From: Falsiroseomonas ponticola
GTDB lineage: Bacteria; Pseudomonadota; Alphaproteobacteria; Acetobacterales; Acetobacteraceae
Direction of reading: 5' to 3'
NCBI RefSeq assembly: GCF_016805305.1
Contig: NZ_JAERQN010000001.1
Coordinates: 372,001 to 436,000 of the forward strand
DNA length: 64,000 bases
The translations under genes and the position numbers were made by a program. Below the pieces are notes generated by a model. The model saw nothing but the letters and a program-made list of their open reading frames with translations. It had not been told where the DNA came from and made no database searches. This document shows positions 7,848-18,572 of this stretch, piece after piece (the stretch's first letter is position 1; the number at the start of each line of letters is the position of its first letter).

Positions 7848-9560
7848 ATGGGGATTGGCAGCTCGGGCTCCGTCCGGATCCTGGGATGGGTCGCAGCGGC
7901 CGCGATGGCGCTGCCCCCGGTCGCCCTGGCGCAGGCGCCGCCATCCCCGGCCGATACCCCGGCCCCGGCCACCACGGGGGGCGCGGCGCTCGGCGTCGTC
8001 TTCGTCCTCGTCCTCTTCCTCATCGGCGCCTGGGTCATGCTGCGCCGCCTGGCGGAGGAGATGCAGGCCAAGGCCGCCGCCGCGCCGGAAGCCGACCAGC
8101 CGCGGCTCGCCACCCGGCTGATGGAGCTGCCGCTCGGCGTGCCGGAGGGGTCGATCCGCGCCCTGCTGTCGATCTTCATCATCGTGCTGGGCTTCCTCCT
8201 CCTCGCCCTGCAGGGCCCGCTCGGCCTCGGGTCGGGGGAGGCGCTGACGGGCTTCATCGGCGCCGTCATCTCCTTCTACTTCGCGGCGCGGACCGGGGAG
8301 CAGGCGCGCCAGGTGGCGGAAACCGCCGCCGATGCGGCGCGCCAGGCCGCGGGGGCGGCGGACCGCGCGACCACGGCCGCGACGGATGCCGGCACCGCCG
8401 CCAACACGGCCGCCACGGCCTCCACCACCCTTGCCAACAGCGTGCAGGCCGGCGCCGTCGCGCCCGCCGCCACGCCGGAACAGCAGGGCATCCAGTCCCG
8501 GCTGCGGGAGGCGCAGGGCCAGTTGCAGTCGCTGCGCGGGCTGATCTCGGTGGTCGGCACGCTCGGCGTCGGCACCGGGGCGCTGGCGGGGGCGGACCGG
8601 GCGCTGGCCCGGGTGGACGGGCTGCTCGACCGCATCGCGCCGGTGGTGGGCGGCCAGGCGGATCTCGGCAGCATCGGCCGGCTGGCGGAGGAGGCCAGCA
8701 CGGCGATCCGGGAACTCGGCGACCTCGGCCCGGTCGGCACCGCCGTGGCGGATGCGATGGCGACGGTCGGGCGCGTGGCCTCGGACAGCCTGCCCATCGC
8801 GGGGCTGCTCGGCCGGCTGGTCGGCAGCGGCGGCATCGCGGGCGCCGGCGCGCTCGCGGGGCCCGCCGGGCTGGTCGCCGCGGTGGTGGTGGGCGGCATC
8901 GGGCTGGTGCGGGACCGCGAGAAGTTCGACCGCTGGAAGGCCGCCATGCTGGACACGCCGCTCGACCTCGGCCTGCTGCCGCCGGTGGTGGATGCCAGCC
9001 TGGCCGCCGCGGCGCTGCTGCGGTCCCCGCCGCTGGCGGCGCTGACGCGGCAGGGCGCGGTGGAGCCGGCGCTGGCGCTGTCGGTCTGGGAAGCGGTGCA
9101 GGGCACGCCGCCGGAGCCCGCCGCCAGCCTGGCTGTGCGCATCCTGCAGGGGGTGGTGGCGGGCCCCGGCGCCCAGGCGCTGCGCGACAATTTCGCCGGC
9201 CACCCCGACGCGCTGGCCGATGCCATCGAGGATTTCCGCGCCGCCATGACGGGTGCCGCGGCGCTGGCCGGGCTCGACCTGCCGCAGGTGACGGTGGCGG
9301 GCGCCAGCATCCCGACCGCTTCCCTGGCCACGGCGGTGCGCGCCGCGCGCCAGGACAGCCGCGTGGCCGCGGAGATCGAGCGCCTGGTCTACATGGTGCA
9401 GGCGCTGGGCAAGGCGGATCCCGCCATGCTCGCCACCGTCGCGGGCCAGCTCGGCGATGCCGGGTTCCTCGCCAGGGCGGCGCAGGAGGCGGCGGCCAAG
9501 GCGCAGGCGGCGCAGGCGGCCTCCACGCCCCTGTCGAGCCCCGAGGGAGGGAGCGGCTGA
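7848..9560 (+). CDS. exported/membrane protein with Ala-rich coiled coil, unknown
   Basis: 570 codons, not recognised by name. ATG 7848 is preceded by GGGGAGG at the right spacing. Residues 1-30 look like a signal peptide ending P-V-A-L-A-Q-A. Hydrophobic helices are at ~44-65, ~102-123 and ~131-147; the segment before the second reads L-P-L-G-V-P-E-G-S-I-R-A-L-L-S. Residues 150-200 are an Ala/Thr/Gln-rich coiled coil (E-Q-A-R-Q-V-A-E-T-A-A-D-A-A-R-Q). The rest is Ala/Gly/Leu-rich with a further hydrophobic Gly-Ala stretch near residue 335. It is the first gene of a tight run with a lipoprotein (two-base gap) and a murein lytic enzyme, so an envelope role is likely. Confidence 0.75.
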   Translation: MGIGSSGSVRILGWVAAAAMALPPVALAQAPPSPADTPAPATTGGAALGVVFVLVLFLIGAWVMLRRLAEEMQAKAAAAPEADQPRLATRLMELPLGVPEGSIRALLSIFIIVLGFLLLALQGPLGLGSGEALTGFIGAVISFYFAARTGEQARQVAETAADAARQAAGAADRATTAATDAGTAANTAATASTTLANSVQAGAVAPAATPEQQGIQSRLREAQGQLQSLRGLISVVGTLGVGTGALAGADRALARVDGLLDRIAPVVGGQADLGSIGRLAEEASTAIRELGDLGPVGTAVADAMATVGRVASDSLPIAGLLGRLVGSGGIAGAGALAGPAGLVAAVVVGGIGLVRDREKFDRWKAAMLDTPLDLGLLPPVVDASLAAAALLRSPPLAALTRQGAVEPALALSVWEAVQGTPPEPAASLAVRILQGVVAGPGAQALRDNFAGHPDALADAIEDFRAAMTGAAALAGLDLPQVTVAGASIPTASLATAVRAARQDSRVAAEIERLVYMVQALGKADPAMLATVAGQLGDAGFLARAAQEAAAKAQAAQAASTPLSSPEGGSG

Positions 9561-9561
9561 G

Positions 9562-10176
9562 ATGCGCCTCGCCCTCATCCCCCTGCTGCTGCTGGTCGCG
9601 GCCTGCGGCACGGAACCGTCGCGGGAGGCGGTGGAGCTGGCCGGTGCCGTGCGGCGGGACCCGGCGGTGGCCCGCACCATGGCCGACCGGCCCTTCGACT
9701 GCACGGTGCGGGACCGCGCCTGCGCCACGCTCTGGCTGGCGCGCGGCGCCGCCTGCCAGGACCAGGGGCGCGCGGATTGCGCCATCGCCGCCTTCCGCCA
9801 GGCGGAGGCGCTGACACCCGCCGAGGCCCCGGCGGCGGAGCGGGCGGAACCCGCCTTCCGCCTGGCCGATGCGCTGGAACGCCGCCGCGACCGCGCCGTG
9901 GCGGAGGCCCGCCGGGCGGATAACGAGGCGATCCTGGCGGCGATCCCGGCGCTGCCCGCCGGGGCCGCCGCGCATTACCGGGCCGGCGTCGGGCTCAACC
10001 GCGTGCTGGCGGGCGATGTGCCGCCGGCGGCGCGCTGCGCCGCGCTCGGCGTGGTGGCGGCCGATGTCGCCGCCGCCGCCTCCGCCCTCGGGCTGCCGCC
10101 GATCGACGACCGCATCGCCCAGCGCCGCGCCGCCCTTGCCACCGCCCGCGCGGCCCAGGACCCGAGGTGCCCCTGA
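9562..10176 (+). CDS. small lipoprotein, unknown
   Basis: 204 codons. The first 19 residues are a lipoprotein signal: M-R-L-A-L-I-P then a Leu-rich core and the lipobox V-A-A-C (Cys18), after which residues are G-T-E. The mature part is helical, rich in Ala/Arg/Glu, with three further Cys pairs (C-T-V...C-A-T, A-C-Q...D-C-A) that could form disulfides, and a repeated A-x-A-x-x-x-A-x-R pattern like short TPR-type helices. It sits between the membrane protein (two bases upstream) and the lytic transglycosylase (its TGA overlaps the next ATG). No family recognised. Confidence 0.75.
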   Translation: MRLALIPLLLLVAACGTEPSREAVELAGAVRRDPAVARTMADRPFDCTVRDRACATLWLARGAACQDQGRADCAIAAFRQAEALTPAEAPAAERAEPAFRLADALERRRDRAVAEARRADNEAILAAIPALPAGAAAHYRAGVGLNRVLAGDVPPAARCAALGVVAADVAAAASALGLPPIDDRIAQRRAALATARAAQDPRCP

Positions 10177-11159
10177 TGTCCCAGACCATCGATCCCGCCC
10201 CGGCCCCGGCGGCGGCCCCCTTGGCGGCCCCCTTGGCCCGCAGCTGGTGGTTCACCCAGCCCATGATGCGCGGGGACGACGTGTTCCGCGCGCAACGCCT
10301 GCTGAATGACCGGGCCGGCGCCGCCCTGAAGCCGGACGGGCTGTTCGGCGCCGCGACGCGGGATGCGCTGAAGGCCTTCCAGCGCCGCCGCGGCCTGGTG
10401 GAGGACGGCGTGCTCGGCCCCGCCACCTGGGCCGCGCTGAACGGGGAGGTCCGCGTCGCCTCCGCCCTGGCGACGGGGGTGCAGGCGGTGCTGGATGCGG
10501 CGACGCTGGCCGCGCTGCGCACCCCGCATACCCGCTTCCCCGGCGGCGTCCCCTGGCGCCTGGTGCCGGGGGGGATCGAGGTGGAGGGCGCGCTGGCCGC
10601 CCCCTCCGCCGCCGAGGCCGCGCTGGCGGCGCGGGTGCTGCACGACTACGGCGATGCCATCGCCACCGCCTCCCTGCGCTTCCCCGTGCCGGCGGAGCTG
10701 GTGGTGGCGACCATCTGCACGGAATCCGGCGGCCTGCCCGCCGCGCGGCGGCTGGAGCCGGGCTGCGACCCGGTCGATCCCTCGCTGACGCCGCGCCGCG
10801 TCTCCGTCGGGCTGACGCAGACCCTGCTCTCCACGGCGCGGGAGGTGCTGGGCGATGAGGGGGTGACGCTGGCGGCGCTGGAGAACCCCTCCGTCTCCAT
10901 CCGCGCCGGCATGGCGATGATGTGGCGACAGGCGGCGCAGACGCGCTTCGACCCGCCCCTGGTGGCGGCCGCCTACAATGCGGGCTCGCTGCGCTTCGAA
11001 GGCTCGGCCGGCAATCGCTGGAAGCTCTGCCAGTACCCCATCGGCACGGGCAAGCATGTGGACCGCTTCTGCCGCTTCTTCGCCGGTGCCTGCGCGGCCA
11101 TGGCCGCGCAGCCCGGGGCGCTGCCGCCGCCCGGGGTCAGCTTCGCCGGCCTGCCCTGA
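10176..11159 (+). CDS. peptidoglycan-binding domain plus SLT-type lytic transglycosylase
   Basis: 327 codons from ATG 10176 with GAGG eight bases before it; the start overlaps the lipoprotein stop (TGATG). A PG_binding_1 domain lies at residues ~30-88 (D-G-L-F-G-A-A-T-R-D-A-L-K-A-F-Q-R, then D-G-V-L-G-P-A-T-W). A lysozyme-like/SLT domain spans ~160-300: the likely catalytic Glu is in the I-C-T-E-S-G-G block, followed by V-S-V-G-L-T-Q in place of the usual G-L-M-Q, and A-A-A-Y-N-A-G-S. No signal peptide is evident, which is odd for a murein-cleaving enzyme and suggests export by another route or delivery with the two partners upstream. Confidence 0.85.
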   Translation: MSQTIDPAPAPAAAPLAAPLARSWWFTQPMMRGDDVFRAQRLLNDRAGAALKPDGLFGAATRDALKAFQRRRGLVEDGVLGPATWAALNGEVRVASALATGVQAVLDAATLAALRTPHTRFPGGVPWRLVPGGIEVEGALAAPSAAEAALAARVLHDYGDAIATASLRFPVPAELVVATICTESGGLPAARRLEPGCDPVDPSLTPRRVSVGLTQTLLSTAREVLGDEGVTLAALENPSVSIRAGMAMMWRQAAQTRFDPPLVAAAYNAGSLRFEGSAGNRWKLCQYPIGTGKHVDRFCRFFAGACAAMAAQPGALPPPGVSFAGLP

Positions 11160-12050
11160 TCAGGGCGCGGCGAAGTGGCGGAGCCGGCCGGCGATGATGC
11201 CGCCCACCGCCTCCACCGCCGCGCGGCGCGGGTAGCTGGCGCGGTGGACGATGCGGATGGTCCGCCCCGCCGGCGTCGCCAGCGGTCGCAGCACCAGCCC
11301 CGCATCCTGCGCGACGCCGGCCGCCAGGCCCGGGATCAGCGTGGTGCCGTAGCCCGCCGCCACCATGTTCAGCAGGGTGGAGAGGCTGGCCGCGCGCAGC
11401 GTGCCGCCCAGCGCACCGCCCTGGGTGCCGCAGGCCGCCAGCACCTGGTCGCGCAGGCAATGCCCGTCCGACAGCACGAGCATGTCCCCGGCCAGCTCCG
11501 CCTCCGCCACCGCCTCCCGCGCCGCCAGGCGGTGGTCGGGCGGCAGGGCGGCCAGGAAGGGTTCGGCGAACAGGGCCTGCCCGGCCAGGTCCGGCCCCTC
11601 GGCCTCCGTCGCCAGCAGGGCGGCGTCCAGGTCATGGGCGCGAAGCCGGTCGAGCAGCGCCGCGGTCTGGTCCTCCCACGGCTCGATCTCCAGCGCGGGC
11701 AGCGCCTCCCGCAGCGGGCCGAAGACCAGGGGCAGCAGGTAGGGGGCCAGCGTCGGGATGATGCCCAGCCGGAACCGCCCCGCCATCGGGTCCCGCAGGC
11801 TGCGCGCGACGTCGAGGATGGTATCGGCCTCCGCCACCGCGCTGCGGACATGGCCGATCAGCCGCTCGCAGGCCGCGGTCGGGACCACGGATTTGGGCCC
11901 GCGCTCGAAGAGGGTGACGCCCAGCAGCTCCTCCAGCTTGCGCAGCTGGACGGAGAGCGTGGGCTGGCTGATGCCGCAGGCCTCCGCCGCGCGGCCGAAA
12001 TGGCCATGCTCGGCGACGGCGAGGAGGTAGCGGAGGTCACGCAGGTTCAT
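11160..12050 (-). CDS. oxyR: hydrogen-peroxide-sensing LysR regulator OxyR
   Basis: 296 codons. An amino-terminal winged HTH (N-L-R-D-L-R-Y-L-L-A-V-A-E-H-G-H-F-G-R-A-A) is followed by the effector domain. The two redox cysteines match E. coli positions: Cys198 in D-G-H-C-L-R-D-Q and Cys207 in L-A-A-C-G. Oxidation to a disulfide would activate transcription of katG, its divergent neighbour. The shared 171-base intergenic region carries an OxyR-type operator at 12091-12127. Confidence 0.95.
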   Translation of the reverse strand: MNLRDLRYLLAVAEHGHFGRAAEACGISQPTLSVQLRKLEELLGVTLFERGPKSVVPTAACERLIGHVRSAVAEADTILDVARSLRDPMAGRFRLGIIPTLAPYLLPLVFGPLREALPALEIEPWEDQTAALLDRLRAHDLDAALLATEAEGPDLAGQALFAEPFLAALPPDHRLAAREAVAEAELAGDMLVLSDGHCLRDQVLAACGTQGGALGGTLRAASLSTLLNMVAAGYGTTLIPGLAAGVAQDAGLVLRPLATPAGRTIRIVHRASYPRRAAVEAVGGIIAGRLRHFAAP

Positions 12051-12090
12051 GGGGAGGCGGCACGGCGATCCGGTCAGGTCGGCTTACATT

Positions 12091-14444
<2,354 letters not shown>

Positions 14445-14468
14445 GCGGGGGGCGCAAGCCTTGACCAG

Positions 14469-14510
14469 GGGGGGCGGCAACCCGGCGGGGGATGCCGCCC
14501 CCCATCTTTC
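14469..14510 (+). terminator. katG intrinsic terminator
   Basis: An eleven-base-pair stem GGGGGGCGGCA (14469-14479) with TGCCGCCCCCC (14493-14503), 13-base loop, is followed by ATCTTTC. It starts 25 bases after the katG stop. Confidence 0.7.
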
Positions 14511-14541
14511 AAGCCGACAAGGCGATACCGGGGAGGAGGCG

Positions 14542-14961
14542 ATGGCGCAGGCGGCGGAGGCCGTGGCGCGCGGGGAGCTGCGCCGCGCGGGATTGCCGGC
14601 GCAGGGCAAGCTGGCCCGGCTGCTGGTCGCGCTGCGCGCGGCGCCGGAGACGCATCTGACCAGGGGCGAGATCGACCGGCTGGCGGGGGCCGCGGGGCTC
14701 GGCCTGGCGCCGGCGGAGCTGGCCTCGCAGCTGGAGACGCTGGAGCGGCACGGCCTGCTGGCCCGCCTGCCCAGCACGGGCACGGAGCCGGTCTTCGACA
14801 CCGTGCCCGCGCCGCATTCCCACCTGCTCTATGAGGAGACGGCGCAGGTCGTGGACCTCGACGTCTCGCCGGAGACGCTGATCGCCATCCTGCGCCAGGC
14901 GCTGGCCGAGCGGCCGGGGGAGGTCGATATCCTGGTGCGGTTCCGGCGGCCGGGCGGGTAG
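14542..14961 (+). CDS. Fur-superfamily regulator, Irr-like
   Basis: 139 codons from ATG 14542, with GGGAGGAGG just upstream. The winged-helix half (residues ~15-80) has the Fur layout, with H-L-T-R-G-E-I and L-E-T-L-E-R-H-G-L-L. The dimer half contains F-D-T-V-P-A-P-H-S-H-L-L-Y-E-E-T and ends V-D-I-L-V-R-F-R-R, as in alphaproteobacterial Irr proteins. The Irr His-His-His haem site is reduced to P-H-S-H, and no CxxC zinc site is present. It follows katG and may link iron or haem status to peroxide defence; that link is inferred from position only. Confidence 0.8.
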   Translation: MAQAAEAVARGELRRAGLPAQGKLARLLVALRAAPETHLTRGEIDRLAGAAGLGLAPAELASQLETLERHGLLARLPSTGTEPVFDTVPAPHSHLLYEETAQVVDLDVSPETLIAILRQALAERPGEVDILVRFRRPGG

Positions 14962-15015
14962 CAAAGCCGCAGGGGCTTGCACCGCGCCCCCATCCCGCCC
15001 TACCTCCCCCGCCAA

Positions 15016-15072
15016 GGACTGGCGGCGCGCCGACGGCGCGCCGAGCGCCCGACCGGGCGCCGCCGGCAGTCC
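15016..15072 (+). promoter_or_regulatory. multi-hairpin leader upstream of accD
   Basis: An outer pair GGACTG/CAGTCC (15016-15021 with 15067-15072) encloses two perfect hairpins: GGCGCGCC-GAC-GGCGCGCC (15024-15042) and GCGCCC-GACC-GGGCGC (15045-15060). The result is a closed three-way junction 55 bases before the accD start. No T-run follows. A leader RNA structure is suggested. Confidence 0.45.
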
Positions 15073-15126
15073 GGCGAGCCAAGTGCGCCCCAGGGGACCT
15101 GGTTTGCGCGCCCGGCGCTTGAGGGC

Positions 15127-16062
15127 ATGAACGAAGTGAACTGGATCAGCGACTGGGCCCTGCCCAAGGTGAAGGCGATCTTCGGGGGAACCCGGGAAGT
15201 GCCGGACAACCTCTGGCACAAATGCCCTTCCTGCGAGCAGATGATCTTCCACCGCGACCTCGAGCGGAACCTGCATGTCTGCACCCATTGCGGGCACCAC
15301 ATGCGGCTTTCCGCCAATGCGCGGGTGAAGGCGACACTGGATGAGGGCTGGTCCCGCATCGAGCTGCCGAAGGCGCCGGCGGACCCGCTGCGCTTCCGCG
15401 ACCAGCGGCGCTACGGCGACCGGCTGAAGGAAGCCCAGCAGAAGAACGCGATGGATGACGCGGTGCTGGTCGCGCAGGGCAGCATCGAGGGCCGCAAGGC
15501 CGTGGTCGCCGCCTTCGAATTCGCCTTCATGGGCGGGTCGATGGGCGCCGGCGTGGGTGAGGCGCTGGTCACGGCCGCCAAGCTCGCCGTGCTGCAGGAT
15601 GCGCCGCTGATCGTCTTCACCGCCTCCGGCGGCGCGCGCATGCAGGAAGGCACGGTCAGCCTGATGCAGATGCCGCGCACCGTGATCGCGACGCGCATGG
15701 TGAAGGAAGCGGGCCTGCCCTTCATCGTCGTGATGTGCGACCCGACGACCGGCGGCGTCACCGCCAGCTTCGCCATGCTGGGCGACATCCACATCGCGGA
15801 GCCCGGCGCGCTGATCGGCTTCGCCGGCGCGCGCGTCATCGAGCAGACGGTGCGGGAGAAGCTGCCGGAGGGCTTCCAGCGCGCCGAGTACCTGCTGCAG
15901 CACGGCATCCTCGACATGGTGGTGAAGCGGCACGACATGCGCGCCACCCTGGCTCGCGTCATCTCCCTGCTGCGGGAGCCGATGCCGCTGGTGGCGCCGG
16001 CGGCGGAACTGCCGGCCCTGCCCGCGCCCGATGCCCCGGCCGAGGTCGCCAAGCCGGCGTGA
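15127..16062 (+). CDS. accD: acetyl-CoA carboxylase carboxyltransferase subunit beta
   Basis: 311 codons from ATG 15127. An amino-terminal zinc ribbon C-P-S-C (residues ~34-37) and C-T-H-C (~56-59) precedes the crotonase-like carboxyltransferase core with G-S-M-G-A-G-V-G-E near residue 140 and the T-A-S-G-G-A-R-M-Q-E block near 170. With AccA it moves carboxylate from carboxybiotin to acetyl-CoA, the first step of fatty-acid synthesis. The stop overlaps the folC GTG start (GTGA), the conserved accD-folC pair; in many alphaproteobacteria trpFBA comes directly before, whereas here that operon is at 29-33 kb. Confidence 0.97.
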   Translation: MNEVNWISDWALPKVKAIFGGTREVPDNLWHKCPSCEQMIFHRDLERNLHVCTHCGHHMRLSANARVKATLDEGWSRIELPKAPADPLRFRDQRRYGDRLKEAQQKNAMDDAVLVAQGSIEGRKAVVAAFEFAFMGGSMGAGVGEALVTAAKLAVLQDAPLIVFTASGGARMQEGTVSLMQMPRTVIATRMVKEAGLPFIVVMCDPTTGGVTASFAMLGDIHIAEPGALIGFAGARVIEQTVREKLPEGFQRAEYLLQHGILDMVVKRHDMRATLARVISLLREPMPLVAPAAELPALPAPDAPAEVAKPA

Positions 16063-17357
16063 GCACCCTTCCCGCCTCCCGCAGCGAGGCCATCATCAAC
16101 CGGCTGCACAGCCTTCACCCCGTGCTGATCGACCTCAGCCTGGGGCGCATGCGGGAGTGCCTCGCGAAGCTCGGCCATCCGGAGCGGCGGCTGCCGCCGG
16201 TGATCCATGTCGCCGGCACCAACGGCAAGGGCAGCACGAGCGCCTTCCTGCGCGCCATCGCGGAAGCGGCGGGGCTGCGCGTGCATGTCTATACCTCGCC
16301 CCACCTGGTGCGGTTCCATGAGCGCATCCGCCTGGCCGGCGCGCTGGTGAGCGAGGCGGCGCTGACCGAGGCGCTGGAGCATGTGGAGCGCGTGAATGCC
16401 GGCGCGCCGATCACGGTGTTCGAGGTCACGACGGCCGTCGCGCTCCATCTGTTCGCGAGTGTCCCGGCCGACCTGCTGGTGCTGGAAGTGGGCCTCGGCG
16501 GGCGCTTCGACGCGACCAACGTGATCGATCCCGTGGCGACCGCGATCACCAGCATCTCCATGGACCACATGGATTTCCTGGGCGACACGCTGGAGAAGAT
16601 CGCCTTCGAGAAGGCGGGGATCATCAAGCCCGGCGTGCCCTGCGCGACGGGGGCGCAGGCGCCCGGCGCGGCCGCCGTGCTGCGCCAGGTCGCGGCCGAC
16701 CAGGGCGCGGCCCTGCTGGCGCGGGGCGAGGCCTGGGAGGTGGCGCCCCAGCCGGACGGGCGGCTGCGCTGGCGGGATGCGGCGGGCGTGCTGGACCTGC
16801 CGCCGCCGGCCCTGGCCGGGCCGCACCAGGCGGACAATGCGGGCATCGCCATCGCGACGCTCCGCGCCTGGAACCCGGCCTGGCTGACGGAGGATGCGAT
16901 CGCCCGCGGCCTCGCCAGCGCCAGCTGGCCGGCGCGGATGCAGCGGCTGGGCGGACACCTGGCCGCGCTGCTGCCGGCGGGCTGGGAGTTGTGGCTGGAT
17001 GGCGGGCACAATGCGGGCGCCGGCGTGGTGCTGGGCCAGCATCTCCGCAGCGCCTTCGCCGACCGCCCCTGCCACCTGCTGGTCGGCATGAAGGGGTCGA
17101 AGCAGGCGGCGGAGTTCCTGGCGCCGCTGATCCCCGTCGCGACCTCCATCCAGGCGATCGCGGAGCCCGGCCAGCACCTGGCGATGCCGGTCGAGGCCAT
17201 CATCGCCGCCAGCGGCGGCGCGGCCACGGCGGGCGGCACGGCGGCGCAGGCGCTGGCCGCCATCCCGAAGGACGGCCCGCCCGCCCGCGTGCTGATCTGC
17301 GGCAGCCTCTATCTGGCGGGCGAGATCCTGAAGCTGGACGGTTCCCTGCCCGCCTGA
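16059..17357 (+). CDS. folC: bifunctional folylpolyglutamate synthase/dihydrofolate synthase
   Basis: 432 codons from a GTG that overlaps the accD stop by four bases. The Mur-ligase-type P-loop G-T-N-G-K-G-S-T is at residues ~48-55, followed by Y-T-S-P-H-L-V-R-F-H-E-R-I, and the magnesium-binding E-V-G-L-G-G-R-F-D-A-T-N region near 145. It joins glutamate to dihydropteroate and folates. The gene ends only five bases before the convergent sugar dehydrogenase. Confidence 0.95.
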   Translation: MSTLPASRSEAIINRLHSLHPVLIDLSLGRMRECLAKLGHPERRLPPVIHVAGTNGKGSTSAFLRAIAEAAGLRVHVYTSPHLVRFHERIRLAGALVSEAALTEALEHVERVNAGAPITVFEVTTAVALHLFASVPADLLVLEVGLGGRFDATNVIDPVATAITSISMDHMDFLGDTLEKIAFEKAGIIKPGVPCATGAQAPGAAAVLRQVAADQGAALLARGEAWEVAPQPDGRLRWRDAAGVLDLPPPALAGPHQADNAGIAIATLRAWNPAWLTEDAIARGLASASWPARMQRLGGHLAALLPAGWELWLDGGHNAGAGVVLGQHLRSAFADRPCHLLVGMKGSKQAAEFLAPLIPVATSIQAIAEPGQHLAMPVEAIIAASGGAATAGGTAAQALAAIPKDGPPARVLICGSLYLAGEILKLDGSLPA

Positions 17358-17379
17358 GGGCCTCAGGCCGGGCTGAGGC
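17354..17379. terminator. palindrome at the folC/dehydrogenase convergence
   Basis: GCCTCAG (17360-17366) pairs with CTGAGGC (17373-17379), and CCTGAGG immediately before it offers a competing pair. The structure spans both stop codons of the convergent genes. It lacks a T-run, so a two-way transcription stop is only possible, not shown. Confidence 0.3.
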
Positions 17380-18502
17380 GCAGGATCCGCCCGCGCGCCT
17401 CATCCGTCAGCACCAGCAGCGCGCCATCGGCGGCCACCACCACCTGGCGCATGCGGATGCGGCGGTCGAAGAGCAGGCGTTCCTCCGCCACCACCCGGTC
17501 GCCCTCCGTCTCCAGCCGCACCAGGCCGGGCGGGTTCAGCGCCGCGACGAAGAGGCTGCGGGACCAGCCGGGGAAGGCGCCGCCGGTGTAGAAGCCGATG
17601 CCCGACGGGCTGACCGAGGGCGTCCAGAAATGCAGCGGCGCCTCGATCCCCTCGGCGGTCTTCTGGCCGGTGCCGATCGGGCTGCCATTGTAGTCCACGC
17701 CATGGCTGACGACGGGCCAGCCATAGTTGAGACCGGGGCGAACGATGTTGATCTCATCCCCGCCGCGGGCGCCGAATTCCGCCTGCCACAGCCCGCCGGT
17801 CCAGGGGTTGAAGGCCAGGCCCTGCGGGTTGCGGTGGCCGTAGGAGAAGATCTCCGGGCGGGCGTCGCCGCGGCCTGCGAAGGGGTTGCCGGCCGCGGCG
17901 CGGCCATCCCGTTCCAGCCGCAGGATCTTGCCCGCCAGATCGTCCAGCCGCTGGGACCGCATCTTGTCGTTCTGCCGGTCCCCGGTGGAGAGGTAGAGCC
18001 GCCCATCGGGGCCGAAGGCGATGCGGCTGCCATAGTGGTTGCGGCCGCTCGGCTGGGCGGGGGTGGCATCCAGGACCGGCGTGACCGCTTCCAGCGCGGT
18101 CGCATCCGCCGACAGCCGCGCGCGGGTCAGCCGCGTCAGCGCGCCGCCCTGCACCAGCATGGCGTGGGAGAGGTAGAGTTCCCGCGTCCGGGCGAAATCG
18201 GGGGCGAGCGCCACGTCCAGCATCCCGCCCTGGGCGCGGGCCTCCACCTCCGGCACGCCGGAAAGCGGGTTGGAGAGCTGGCCGGACGGCGTCACCACGC
18301 GCAGGCGGCCCGGCCGCTCCGTCACCAGCAGCCGGCCATCGGGCAGCAGGCTAGCGCCCCAGGGATGTTCCAGCCCGGTGGCGAGGGTGGTCAGCCGGAA
18401 GGCGGCGCGGTCCGACCGCACGGCATCGCCGGATTGGGCGAGGGCCGGCAGCGGCAGCAGCGAGGTGGCGAGGAGGGTGCGGCGATGGATCATCGCCCGC
18501 AT
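17363..18502 (-). CDS. PQQ-dependent aldose sugar dehydrogenase (YliI type)
   Basis: 379 codons. Residues 4-25 are a signal peptide (M-I-H-R-R-T-L-L then a Leu-rich core and A-L-A-Q), placing it in the periplasm. The six-bladed soluble glucose dehydrogenase fold shows L-E-H-P-W-G near residue 45, G-R-N-H-Y-G-S-R with the catalytic His, G-P-D-G-R-L-Y-L-S-T-G-D, E-I-F-S-Y-G-H-R-N-P-Q-G, and D-E-I-N-I-V-R-P-G-L-N-Y-G-W. It oxidises aldoses to lactones and passes electrons on via PQQ. An internal ATG three codons in (18493) is an alternative start. It sits 70 bases downstream of trxA. Confidence 0.9.
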   Translation of the reverse strand: MRAMIHRRTLLATSLLPLPALAQSGDAVRSDRAAFRLTTLATGLEHPWGASLLPDGRLLVTERPGRLRVVTPSGQLSNPLSGVPEVEARAQGGMLDVALAPDFARTRELYLSHAMLVQGGALTRLTRARLSADATALEAVTPVLDATPAQPSGRNHYGSRIAFGPDGRLYLSTGDRQNDKMRSQRLDDLAGKILRLERDGRAAAGNPFAGRGDARPEIFSYGHRNPQGLAFNPWTGGLWQAEFGARGGDEINIVRPGLNYGWPVVSHGVDYNGSPIGTGQKTAEGIEAPLHFWTPSVSPSGIGFYTGGAFPGWSRSLFVAALNPPGLVRLETEGDRVVAEERLLFDRRIRMRQVVVAADGALLVLTDEARGRILRLSPA

Positions 18503-18572
18503 GTAGTCAGGCGCGGGGCGCCGGGAAGCGCCCCGCGGCCGGAATCGGATCAGCCGGGCTTGCCGGGATGCC

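Noticed and set aside
7224..9975. Long minus-strand frames opposite the membrane-protein gene
   Set aside because: Arg/Pro/Ala-rich mirror translation; the plus-strand gene has a signal peptide, ribosome site and operon overlaps.
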